Assembly (NCBI RefSeq): GCF_009727955.1
Contig: NZ_WOBR01000003.1
Coordinates: 180,069-244,068, forward strand
DNA: 64,000 nucleotides
DNA from: Aliivibrio fischeri
Lineage (GTDB): Bacteria > Pseudomonadota > Gammaproteobacteria > Enterobacterales > Vibrionaceae
Direction: 5' to 3'
Below, in pieces: positions 17,473-25,489 of the stretch. The stretch's first letter is position 1; the number at the start of each line of letters is the position of its first letter. Below the pieces are notes generated by a model that saw nothing but the letters and a program-made list of their open reading frames with translations, searched no databases and had not been told where the DNA came from. Both the position numbers and the translations under genes were made by a program.

Positions 17473-18147
17473 TCATGATTTCATTTCAAACATCGCTTTT
17501 GAACGATACCGATGAACCCCAACAGCATTATCATTCTGTAATGCAAGATCAAGCATACATTCAGCAACTACTTCACCTTCAATTGGCTTGTAGTTTAGTA
17601 GCCCCCCCTTAATTAAGGGGTTAATAATGCTCATTACGCCTTGCAATAAGACTTCATCTTTTCTAGTTTCACTTCGGTCACCCGATAGTGGTCCTGGCTG
17701 CATAAAAGTCGTACTAGAAAAGCCTAATAACGCGATACTGTCTTCCATCTCTCCCTTACACTTTAAATAGTGAGAGAATGCAGAAGAAGACGCTCCAATA
17801 CACGAAACCACATAAATGTGTCGTACACCCACTTCTCGCATTGATTGAGCAACAGAAACAACAAGATCAGTATCTATCGCTTTTAGTGCGGCTTTACTGC
17901 CTGCCTTTTTGATTGTAGTACCTAATGTAATAAAACCAATATCAGGAGTCTGCTCTTCTAGCTGGTTTTTATCTATTGATAAGTCATCACTCACCATTTG
18001 AACTAATTTTGAACTCGTTTCATCAAGTGGTCGACGAGATAAACTATAAACTCGATTAACGAATTCATTTTTTAGTGCGAAATTCAATAAATGGTGGCCA
18101 ATCAATCCTGTTGAACCTGCGATTATGATCGATGCTGAATCAAACAT
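17473..18147 (-). CDS. NAD(P)-binding Rossmann protein (TIP30/YbjT-like)
   Basis: This 224-residue protein is an atypical short-chain dehydrogenase/NAD(P)H-binding protein. The N-terminal motif AGSTGLIGHHLL (around 11-22) is the GxxGxxG dinucleotide site, and SLSRRP after strand 2 suggests NADP(H). VVSCIGAS...YLKCKGEMED gives a Y-x-x-x-K-like pattern with K in the expected place. The size fits oxidoreductases of the HTATIP2/YtfG-like group. Substrate unknown. It is downstream of and co-directional with the response-regulator gene's strand but about 90 bases away, so co-transcription is uncertain. Confidence 0.75.
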   Translation of the reverse strand: MFDSASIIIAGSTGLIGHHLLNFALKNEFVNRVYSLSRRPLDETSSKLVQMVSDDLSIDKNQLEEQTPDIGFITLGTTIKKAGSKAALKAIDTDLVVSVAQSMREVGVRHIYVVSCIGASSSAFSHYLKCKGEMEDSIALLGFSSTTFMQPGPLSGDRSETRKDEVLLQGVMSIINPLIKGGLLNYKPIEGEVVAECMLDLALQNDNAVGVHRYRSKAMFEMKS

Positions 18148-18240
18148 AATTTACTCCTGAGTATTTGTGTTTATCATTATAATTTTAGCTTAATTACATA
18201 AACGGAAACACAAATTGGTTATTCATTGTTGTTGGTTTAG

Positions 18241-18858
18241 CTAATTACTAATGCTATTTCCATAGCGCATGATCAAATCCACCACGCTATTTACGCCCAG
18301 TTTTTTCATTAAATTGGAACGATGAACTTCAATAGTTCGTAAGGAAACACACATTGAATCAGCCATTTGTTGGTTTTTCATTCCTTGAACAATCAATTTA
18401 AGTACTTCTTGCTCTCTGGCCGTTAAAGAAAGATAAGAGCGATGTGCATCTTGGCTTTTATAACGCTTTTCAGATGCGACTAATCCATTTTTAATTGCGA
18501 TAAACAGCTCTTCACCATCCACTGGCTTTTGAAAAAAATCAGCGGCTCCCGCTTTAAGTGCATCAACTGCCATGGGGATATCTCCATGACCGGTTAAGAA
18601 AATAACACTTAAGGGGCTGTTTTGTTGCTTCAATAATTCATGTACGTCTTGACCTCTTAGCTCTGGCATCCGGCTATCTAGAATTGCACACCCCGGCGTT
18701 GATACATCAACGGAATCTAAAAACGCTCGTCCACTGCAAAATTCAGAAACAGACAAACCGTATCCTTCCAGCATGAAAACCAACGATTCTCGAACTGAGA
18801 GCTCATCATCAACCACATAAACGTTTGAATTACTTATGTCGATATGTCCTTTACTCAT
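18241..18858 (-). CDS. FixJ/TtrR-type response regulator
   Basis: This 205-residue response regulator has a receiver domain with acidic D17/D18, phospho-acceptor D61 (CAILDSRMPE), the TGHGD switch threonine and the conserved lysine in FFQKPVDG. The C-terminal LuxR-type helix-turn-helix runs LTAREQEVLKLIVQGMKNQQ ... VSLRTIEVHRSNLMKKL. This is the FixJ/TtrR architecture. It lies eight bases after the TtrS-like kinase gene. AAAGGGATAACAAAGGGA precedes the ATG. The obvious target is the divergent rhodanese operon starting at 20977. In known systems the pair senses tetrathionate (TtrSR) or thiosulfate (ThsSR); which applies here is inference. Confidence 0.88.
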   Translation of the reverse strand: MSKGHIDISNSNVYVVDDELSVRESLVFMLEGYGLSVSEFCSGRAFLDSVDVSTPGCAILDSRMPELRGQDVHELLKQQNSPLSVIFLTGHGDIPMAVDALKAGAADFFQKPVDGEELFIAIKNGLVASEKRYKSQDAHRSYLSLTAREQEVLKLIVQGMKNQQMADSMCVSLRTIEVHRSNLMKKLGVNSVVDLIMRYGNSISN

Positions 18859-18866
18859 TCCCTTTG

Positions 18867-20666
18867 TTATCCCTTTTGATAAGGTAAAATTACCTCAACA
18901 CAGCAGCCTCTTGGTTTGACTGAGCTGTATTTCATCATTCCATCATGATTTTCAATTACATCACGACAAATCGCTAAACCAAGCCCCAACCCATCTTTTT
19001 TGGTTGTATAGAATGCCTGCTCTAACGGTGTCGTTTCATCTTCAATACCAACGCCATTATCTATGATCATAATCCGTACTTGATCAACGAGATATATCAA
19101 CTCAATCCTGACAACAAGTGCCTCTGTTGTTTGCCCCATCTTAATGCAGGCATCTTTGGCGTTATTTAATAGATTAAGTAACAATTGTTGTAGACCAGTA
19201 TAATCCGCTGAAACCATATTAGGCTCACCGTTACTGTTAATCTCTATCGATATGTTATTTCGCTGAAAATCATGTTCAACCAAACGATAAGTATCATTAA
19301 CTAACGTGCCTAACCAGAAACGTCGTTTCTCTATTGGTTTTTTATGAATGAGATCTCTTAGGCGTTGAATAATATCACTGGCTGCGGTGACCTGCTGTTG
19401 AATTTTTTCCATAACAGGAAGCAGTTCTTCGGATTTATTTCCTTTTTCAATGCGTAATTTTACCCCATGGCTGTAATTTTTAATCGCCGACAAAGGTTGA
19501 TTGATCTCATGAGCCAAACTGCTTCCTAACTCACCAACAATCATTATTCGTTGTGCGTGTTCAAGCATGGAGCTTTTCTCTCGCAAATCTTCTAACGTTT
19601 TACGCAACACTTTTTTACTGCGCTTAAAACGTAGCTCAAGTAACACATGGTAGATATTTAAACCAAACAGCCCAGCAATCAAGGTTAAAGCTAAATACGG
19701 ATTGCGGTGTAGCCAATCTTCCATTTTCTGTGTCCATGGCTTCTGCAGTGGGTGCATATCAAAATGTTGATATACCTTATCTACATTTAAACTGCTTTCT
19801 GGAAGTGTCCAACCTACGTTTTTTGCCGATTCGGCGGCAAAGGCATTAGCAGGCATAGCCAACAAGGCTTGCGTGACTTTCTTACCAATTTCATTAGAAG
19901 CGCGATCCGTCTTTGCAAACGTCCAATTTGGATACAATGGTGTACTGACTGCACAAGTGAATCCATCATGCTCTTGCTGACCTAAAACACGGAAATCAGA
20001 ACGATCAATAAATCCTTCTTCGACCATTTCTTCCAGTGTACAAGCCGGGGCTATCGCGACATCTAACTCTCCATTCTCTACCGAACGGATCAGATTGTCC
20101 GTTGGTGGGCCAGTGAATTGAATACGATCAAAAAAAGACGAATTAAAATAACCCAATTTATCCATTTCAAAATGAAAGGCGATAAAACCACCGAAAGCTT
20201 TTTCTGATACGGCAGCTATTTTAGCGTATTCAATATCTTGTAAAGAGTGATATGGCGAATCTGCCCGAACGATCACTGAAGATGCAATGGCTTTACTAAA
20301 AGGCAGTTCATGCCCTTTCTTCTGAGTCGCTAGCCAGTTAATTGGTAATCGTCTTGCAAATGTGGTGGCTTGTCCTGGACTGGTTAATAGAAAATCTAAC
20401 TCGCCATTTTGAAATGCATTTTCTAACCCATCAAAATTGTAAGAATGCAGAACAAATTTACTGTTTGGAATTTGTGATTCCAACCATTTCATTGTCGGCT
20501 CCCATGCAATATTACAATGATAATGTCCTCTTAATGCCAGAACACCAACATCATATTGCTTCATTTTTACTGAATTTGCATAGCAAACCGTAGGGCAAAT
20601 AAGCAGAACAAATAAACAACAACATAGAAGAAATGAAAGTCGTTTTTGGTAATAGTTATCAGTCAA
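18867..20666 (-). CDS. TtrS/ThsS-like sensor histidine kinase with PhnD-type sensor
   Basis: This membrane kinase has 599 residues. A signal/anchor helix (about 9-30) is followed by a periplasmic PhnD-like (type 2 binding-protein) domain (VGVLALRGHYHCNIAWEPTM; FLLTSPGQATTFARR; APACTLEEM), a second helix near 325-345, then HisKA with phospho-accepting H386 (SLAHEINQPLSAIKNY) and HATPase (NLLNNAKDA, DNGVGIED, GLGLGLAICRDV). This is the architecture of TtrS (tetrathionate) and ThsS (thiosulfate). The start is a TTG at 20666, because no ATG or GTG precedes the signal peptide; AAGG lies about nine bases upstream. Two cysteines flank the putative ligand site region. It forms an operon with the FixJ-type regulator. 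Confidence 0.88.
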   Translation of the reverse strand: MTDNYYQKRLSFLLCCCLFVLLICPTVCYANSVKMKQYDVGVLALRGHYHCNIAWEPTMKWLESQIPNSKFVLHSYNFDGLENAFQNGELDFLLTSPGQATTFARRLPINWLATQKKGHELPFSKAIASSVIVRADSPYHSLQDIEYAKIAAVSEKAFGGFIAFHFEMDKLGYFNSSFFDRIQFTGPPTDNLIRSVENGELDVAIAPACTLEEMVEEGFIDRSDFRVLGQQEHDGFTCAVSTPLYPNWTFAKTDRASNEIGKKVTQALLAMPANAFAAESAKNVGWTLPESSLNVDKVYQHFDMHPLQKPWTQKMEDWLHRNPYLALTLIAGLFGLNIYHVLLELRFKRSKKVLRKTLEDLREKSSMLEHAQRIMIVGELGSSLAHEINQPLSAIKNYSHGVKLRIEKGNKSEELLPVMEKIQQQVTAASDIIQRLRDLIHKKPIEKRRFWLGTLVNDTYRLVEHDFQRNNISIEINSNGEPNMVSADYTGLQQLLLNLLNNAKDACIKMGQTTEALVVRIELIYLVDQVRIMIIDNGVGIEDETTPLEQAFYTTKKDGLGLGLAICRDVIENHDGMMKYSSVKPRGCCVEVILPYQKG

Positions 20667-20976
20667 TGAAAAGGGCCTTATACATCACATTTAGGAATGC
20701 AGTTATCATCGATTTTCACAATAATTTTATTGCTTTAGATCAAGTCCTTAGCATTATTGTGGTTTACCACAATAGTGACAATTTAATGAATAACTCAAAA
20801 TCCCACTACTACCTTAGAGGTAAGTGGGATAACACCCTTTTGTGTCACTTCTAACACCAAATTAAAATAAAAAAGTTAGCGGCCACTTCCTCCAGTTTTA
20901 GGTTCAAAAATTCAATCTGTTTTGTTTATACCGATGAACAAAACATAAAAACTTTAAACTTACTGGAAAATACACA
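20667..20976. promoter_or_regulatory. Divergent control region of the TtrSR-like and rhodanese operons
   Basis: Between the kinase gene and the rhodanese gene lie three copies of the half-site CACAATA/TATTGTG (20717-20723, 20755-20761, 20768-20774). The last two form a perfect palindrome, TATTGTGGT (20755-20763) and ACCACAATA (20766-20774). A further palindrome CAATAA/TTATTG spans 20719-20732. These are good candidates for the FixJ-type regulator's binding sites. Downstream, 20800-20830 can form a hairpin. Confidence 0.55.
20800..20830 (+). promoter_or_regulatory. Leader hairpin upstream of the rhodanese operon
   Basis: ATCCCACT (20800-20807) pairs with AGTGGGAT (20823-20830), and ACCT/AGGT inside extend the stem. 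No T-run follows on the plus strand, so it is not a classic terminator. It lies about 145 bases before the rhodanese start and could be a leader structure or a weak terminator for minus-strand transcripts. Confidence 0.4.
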
Positions 20977-21960
20977 ATGAAAAAATCAACAATTGCCATC
21001 GGCGTTTTAGCCGCTGCGGTCGCAATAGGGTACCCAACTTATAAATCCATGTTTTCTGCTCCCGCTTTTGAGATCAGTGAACAACACCTAACTGAAAAAT
21101 TCTCTCACTACGCTCATCCAGAGCACTTTATCGCCGCTCAAGATCTAAAAGAGATGATGGATAACGGTGATAATGTTGTGGTTATTGGTGCATTAAATCC
21201 AATGAAACCTGACGCTCCTATCGAAGGCTCTTTTACCATGTGGCGTGATGGTTACTCGGCAAAAGAAGGCACTTATGAGTTCGATGGCATGAGTAACACA
21301 ACCGAAGAGATGGAAAAAATTCTAAGCTCTTACGGTGCAACGCCTGAATCAACTATCGTTGTTTATGCAGCAACATCACACCACGATGCTGCTCGTCTAT
21401 TTTGGCAAATTGAAGCACTAGGCCACAGCGATATTCGCTACCTAGATGGCGGCTTAAACGCTTGGGTTGGTGCTGATTTACCAACAGGCAATGCAAATCC
21501 ATCGGTTGCTCAAAGTGATTATCAAGCATCACAACCTGCACATAAACACACAGCTCTTGCTACGTTAGATATGGTGATTGAAGCTCAAAACAATGATGAG
21601 TGGGTAATCATTGATACGCGTGGTAACGACGAATTTAATGGCACAACAACGGTTGGTGGCGCATTTGGACCAGGAACGATTCCAAAGAGTGTACACATTA
21701 ACTGGACTAAAGCAGTAAACGAAGACACCACGTTAAAATCAGCAGAAGAATTACAAGCGCTATACGGCGATGTTATTAAAGGCAAAAAAGTCATTGCCTA
21801 CTGTCAATCAGGCGTTCGCTCTGCACATACAACCATGATTCTACAAAACGTGCTTGGTGCAGAGGAAGTTTACAACTATGACGGCTCATGGATTGAGTAC
21901 AGCCACGCTCACTATGAAGAAAAACAGCCGAACGTTACCGTTATCAACGGCCAAATCTAA
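20977..21960 (+). CDS. Membrane-anchored tandem rhodanese (YnjE-like sulfurtransferase)
   Basis: This 327-residue sulfurtransferase begins with an N-terminal hydrophobic anchor (AIGVLAAAVAIGYPTYK, about 6-23), so the body is periplasmic. Two rhodanese domains follow: an inactive-looking one (about 45-170, with YLDGGLNAWVGADLPTG) and an active one (about 185-320) with C276 in the loop YCQSGVRSAH. DTRGNDEFNG is the substrate-side motif. Such enzymes transfer sulfane sulfur from thiosulfate or persulfides to an acceptor. E. coli YnjE sits in the ynj cluster, and ynjBCDF-like genes follow here too. It is the first gene of an operon divergent from a TtrSR/ThsSR-like system. GGAAAATACACA precedes the ATG. 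Confidence 0.88.
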   Translation: MKKSTIAIGVLAAAVAIGYPTYKSMFSAPAFEISEQHLTEKFSHYAHPEHFIAAQDLKEMMDNGDNVVVIGALNPMKPDAPIEGSFTMWRDGYSAKEGTYEFDGMSNTTEEMEKILSSYGATPESTIVVYAATSHHDAARLFWQIEALGHSDIRYLDGGLNAWVGADLPTGNANPSVAQSDYQASQPAHKHTALATLDMVIEAQNNDEWVIIDTRGNDEFNGTTTVGGAFGPGTIPKSVHINWTKAVNEDTTLKSAEELQALYGDVIKGKKVIAYCQSGVRSAHTTMILQNVLGAEEVYNYDGSWIEYSHAHYEEKQPNVTVINGQI

Positions 21961-21989
21961 TTCAATCTTAAATTGGAATCATAATAAAA

Positions 21990-23786
21990 ATGAGCAATGT
22001 AATTTTTAGTCAAAAACTCTACGATACCGCCCAAATGGTCGTAGATGGCTGCATGGGTGATGCCGACCCAGCATGTCAAACTGCATGTCCAATGCACACG
22101 GATGTGAAACAATATGTACGCTTAGCGGGTGAAGGTAACTACCAAGAAGCCTTAGATCTGATCCGCGGCAAACTTTTCTTACCTCAAACTCTTGGCCGTA
22201 TTTGTGCTCACCCATGTGAAGCTGCATGTCGTCGTAATACTGAATTTAACCAACCAATCAGTGTTGCAGGGATCAAACGCTTTGTTGCCGAAAAAATGGA
22301 TAAACAAAGCAATTGGGATCTCACCGTTGCCAATGACAGCGGTAAAAAAATCGCTATCGTTGGCGCAGGCCCTGCTGGTGCACAAGCAGCGATTGAGCTT
22401 CGCCGTAGCGGTCACCAAGTGACGATCTATGAAAAGCTGAATGTTTACGGTGGCATGATGCGTGTGGGTATTCCTGAATACCGTTTACCGCGTGATGTTA
22501 TCGATTTTGAATACGGCTATTTAGATATGTTAGGCATTGAAACGAAATTCGGAGTAGAGATAGGTAAAGATATCTCTTTCAATGAACTTCGTCTTTCTCA
22601 TGACGCTATTGTTTTAGCTCACGGTGCTCATGTTGGTTCAATCATTCCACTTCCAGGTCACAAAGCGCAAGGCGTATTCTCTGCGGTTGAGTATCTAAAA
22701 GAAGTATCAGAAACTCGTGATTTCCCTCGTGCAGGTAAGCGAATCATGGTCATTGGCGGCGGAGACGTTGCTATGGACTGTGCTCGTTCATCATGGCGCA
22801 TCGGTGCAGATGAAGTACACCAATGTTCATTAGAAGAAATGGCGAAACTGCCTGCAAGCCAAATTGAAATTGATGAATCTCTAGAAGAAGGCGTGTTATT
22901 TAACGCTGGCTGGGGACCGATTTCAATTGAAGAAACAGACGGAAAAGTAACTGGAATCGTACTTAAAAAAGTCATTTCTATTTTTGATGAAAATGGCAAC
23001 TTTGCACCAAGTTACTCAGATGAGACCCGTACGATCGCTGTAGATACCGTTATTTTCGCAACAGGACAAGTAGTAGCAGACATTACTGATGGTGCTCTTG
23101 AACAAACTCGTGGCGGCCGTTACGTAGTTGATAAAGATACACTAGCGTCTTCTGTTGACGGTGTTTACGTTGCTGGTGATGCCTGTGGCGGTAACATTGT
23201 TGTTGAGGCAATGGCACTAGGTCATAAAGCGGCACTGAGTATTGAGCGTCAATTCGCTAAGCGCCCTCTTACTGAAAATCGTGATTTTGAGAAAGAGTAC
23301 AACTACCCTTCTCGCCTTGATATTCCGCTTCCAAAAGGCACGACTGACACGCCTCGCCTACACGGCCAATTACGTGATGCTGAAGAACGTAAGCAAGATT
23401 TTAAACAAGTTGATCTTGGTTTTTCAGAAGAACAAATCAAGCAAGAAGCATCTCGCTGTCTGCAATGTACTTGTAAATTGTGCATGAATGAATGTGTGAT
23501 GATGAATGACTTTGGCGATTGCCCTAAAACCTTGTTTAGTGACTTCATTAATAACAAAGCCATGGATCCCCTATTGGCTTATTCATGTAATGCCTGTGAC
23601 CAATGTACGATTGTTTGCCCTAAAGACTACCCAATGAAAGAGATGTTCTTAAGTGCTCGTGTGGATTTTGTTAATGCCAATGGCGGTAACTCTCCAATTC
23701 CGGGACACAAAGCAATCAATATGCACCAGAAGCTTGGCTTCTCTAAATTCTTCACTATGGCTAAACGTACGGTGGCTTCAAAATGA
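21990..23786 (+). CDS. FAD/NAD(P) iron-sulfur oxidoreductase, GltD-like with HdrC-like tail
   Basis: This 598-residue cytoplasmic electron-transfer protein has three parts. The N-terminus carries a GltD-type iron-sulfur domain (DPACQTACPMHTDV, CAHPCEAACRR). The middle has FAD-binding AIVGAGPAGAQAA and NAD(P)-binding MVIGGGDVAMDCARS, then the second FAD motif GVYVAGDACGG. The C-terminus has two ferredoxin-like clusters, CLQCTCKLCMNEC and CNACDQCTIVCP, as in HdrC. Combined with the next gene, which is HdrB-like, it would give HdrA, HdrC and HdrB functions in two polypeptides. It overlaps the next gene by four bases (ATGA). The likely role is moving electrons between NAD(P)H and a thiol/disulfide or persulfide; the substrate is unknown. 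Confidence 0.85.
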   Translation: MSNVIFSQKLYDTAQMVVDGCMGDADPACQTACPMHTDVKQYVRLAGEGNYQEALDLIRGKLFLPQTLGRICAHPCEAACRRNTEFNQPISVAGIKRFVAEKMDKQSNWDLTVANDSGKKIAIVGAGPAGAQAAIELRRSGHQVTIYEKLNVYGGMMRVGIPEYRLPRDVIDFEYGYLDMLGIETKFGVEIGKDISFNELRLSHDAIVLAHGAHVGSIIPLPGHKAQGVFSAVEYLKEVSETRDFPRAGKRIMVIGGGDVAMDCARSSWRIGADEVHQCSLEEMAKLPASQIEIDESLEEGVLFNAGWGPISIEETDGKVTGIVLKKVISIFDENGNFAPSYSDETRTIAVDTVIFATGQVVADITDGALEQTRGGRYVVDKDTLASSVDGVYVAGDACGGNIVVEAMALGHKAALSIERQFAKRPLTENRDFEKEYNYPSRLDIPLPKGTTDTPRLHGQLRDAEERKQDFKQVDLGFSEEQIKQEASRCLQCTCKLCMNECVMMNDFGDCPKTLFSDFINNKAMDPLLAYSCNACDQCTIVCPKDYPMKEMFLSARVDFVNANGGNSPIPGHKAINMHQKLGFSKFFTMAKRTVASK

Positions 23787-24556
23787 GTAATAAAGTATTT
23801 ATGCCAGGATGCAGTCTGCCATCCTACTCGCCAGAAGGCGTTGCAAGCATCGCAAAATATCTAAAAGAAGTGTACCCAGATATGGGGGCAGTACAAAAGT
23901 GTTGTGGTAAACCAACATCAGCTATCGGTCAAACAGAGCTATTTAAAGAGCGTTACGGTCAACTGCAAGCGGATTTCGATAAGCTTGATGCACAAGAAGT
24001 GATCGTGGCTTGTCAAAGCTGCTATGCGGTCATTAAAAAATCAGGCGGTAATCAAAAACCGGTATCACTATGGAAATTGCTACCTCAAATCGGCCTTCCT
24101 GCTGAGTTAATTGGTAAAGCGAAAAACAGCGATGTGGTATTCACCATTCATGACTCTTGTTCTACACGTTATGAAAGTGAGCTTCAAGCAGGTATTCGCT
24201 GGATCTTAACTGAACTTGGTTACCAAATTGCAGAGCCAGAATACACAAAAGAGAACACACGTTGTTGTGGCTTTGGTGGCATGGTGGTTCCTGCCAACCC
24301 TGATGTGGCTAAACGTGTTATTCAACGTCGTGTTGAAGAGTTTAAAACGGGTCACGTTGTAGTGTATTGCTCTGCATGTCGTGCTTCTATGATGGGCGTA
24401 GGTACTAAAGCGTGGCATATCCTTGATTTAATGTTTGGTCCCGTGATCATGAATGGTGATGAACCACCAGTCAACGTATTAGCAAGTCCTGTGAAATCAT
24501 GGTTCAACCGCTATAAATCAAAAGCTGGCTTAATCAAATGTATGTCTGTTGACTAA
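23783..24556 (+). CDS. HdrB-like protein with two CCG domains
   Basis: This 257-residue protein carries two complete CCG cysteine modules. The first is C10, C40-C41, C77-x2-C80. The second is the DSC of HDSCSTRYE, then RCCGFGG, then YCSAC. These bind the non-cubane iron-sulfur clusters of heterodisulfide reductase subunit B and relatives such as the LutA/GlpC families. There is no signal peptide. It is translationally coupled to the flavo-iron-sulfur gene, so the two products probably form one complex. A role in reducing or forming a disulfide, persulfide or trisulfide in the rhodanese pathway is inference. Confidence 0.83.
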   Translation: MSNKVFMPGCSLPSYSPEGVASIAKYLKEVYPDMGAVQKCCGKPTSAIGQTELFKERYGQLQADFDKLDAQEVIVACQSCYAVIKKSGGNQKPVSLWKLLPQIGLPAELIGKAKNSDVVFTIHDSCSTRYESELQAGIRWILTELGYQIAEPEYTKENTRCCGFGGMVVPANPDVAKRVIQRRVEEFKTGHVVVYCSACRASMMGVGTKAWHILDLMFGPVIMNGDEPPVNVLASPVKSWFNRYKSKAGLIKCMSVD

Positions 24557-24571
24557 TTAAAGGGATGTAAA

Positions 24572-25249
24572 ATGAAATTCGTAAAAATTGCACTTATCAT
24601 TGCGGTAATTGCACTGGCATTATTTGCAGCAAAACAAACCGGTATTCTTGAGATCATTACCGATATCAAGAGTCTTCAAGAGTGGATCGCAGGCTTTGGT
24701 GCTTGGGGTTACATAGTATTTGTCGCAGCATTTGTGTTTGCTTGTGTATTTTTACTACCAGGCAGTGCCTTCACAATTGTGGCTGGCATCGTATTTGGCC
24801 CAATCAAAGGTGGCGTTTTAGCGCTATTTTCAGCGACATTAGGCGCAGTTGTAGCATTTATCGTTGCTCGTTTCTTACTTCGTAATACCATCATGAAAAA
24901 ATTTGGCGATAACCCAATCTTTAAGAAAATTGATGATGGTGTGGCAAAGAACGGTACAAGCTTCTTAATCTTAACTCGCTTAGTTCCTGTGTTCCCATTT
25001 AGCTTACAAAACTACGCTTATGGTTTAACGAGCTTAAACTTAGGTACTTACGCTTTAGTTTCTTTAATCACAATGGCACCGGGCGCATTCATTTTTGCTT
25101 ACATGGCAGGTGATATTGCAACGAACGGCGTATCTGCAATGTTATTAGTTAAATTTGCGGTTGCGGGTCTGATCCTATTTGGCATGTCTCTAATTCCAAA
25201 ATACATTGCGAAGAAGAAAGGCATCAATATGGAAGAGTTAGCAAAATAA
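24572..25249 (+). CDS. TVP38/TMEM64 (DedA-like) membrane protein
   Basis: This 225-residue inner-membrane protein of the TVP38/TMEM64/SNARE-associated family has several helices with the family core FLLPGSAFTIVAGIVFGPIKG and a central re-entrant region. In the second half the stretch RLVPVFPFSLQNYAYGLTSL carries the R...P.PF..QNY pattern. Such proteins are linked to lipid scrambling or small-molecule transport; when found beside mercury, selenium or sulfur genes they are often thought to move that compound. It follows the HdrB-like gene by 15 bases, so it is the last gene of the operon. Confidence 0.85.
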   Translation: MKFVKIALIIAVIALALFAAKQTGILEIITDIKSLQEWIAGFGAWGYIVFVAAFVFACVFLLPGSAFTIVAGIVFGPIKGGVLALFSATLGAVVAFIVARFLLRNTIMKKFGDNPIFKKIDDGVAKNGTSFLILTRLVPVFPFSLQNYAYGLTSLNLGTYALVSLITMAPGAFIFAYMAGDIATNGVSAMLLVKFAVAGLILFGMSLIPKYIAKKKGINMEELAK

Positions 25250-25489
25250 TAAAGCGATAACCTTAGAACATTGGTATCCAACGTATTGCTAAACGTTATT
25301 AAAAAGGATGGTAATTGTTTGAAACTATTATTAATACCAGAGGTATAATAGTTAAGAACACATTACTGTCCTTTTGTTGTTACTACCAATACAACAAAAA
25401 ACTCTTACCGCTATCACACTTTTTATAATAAATAAGAGTAATAAACAGTACGCTTGCTATAACCAATAAAATACTCAACGGATGACTTT
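25250..25489. other. Spacer between the rhodanese operon and ynjB-like operon
   Basis: These 240 bases are without a supported gene. Two hairpins are possible: 25323-25353 (AACTATTA with TAATAGTT, and ATACC with GGTAT) and 25372-25399 (TTTTGTTGT with ACAACAAAA, perfect 9-base arms around 10 bases). Neither is GC-rich with a T-run, so they are not confident terminators. The ynjB-like gene probably has its own promoter here. Confidence 0.4.

Noticed and set aside
22658-22999. 113-residue minus-strand frame inside the flavo-iron-sulfur gene
   Set aside because: Antisense to conserved FAD/NAD motifs; no start context and no domain.
25372-25399. Perfect 9-base inverted repeat with 10-base loop between the rhodanese and ynjB-like operons
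   Set aside because: It has no GC-rich stem and no clean T-run after it on the plus strand, so it is not called as a terminator; it is kept only as a possible structure.
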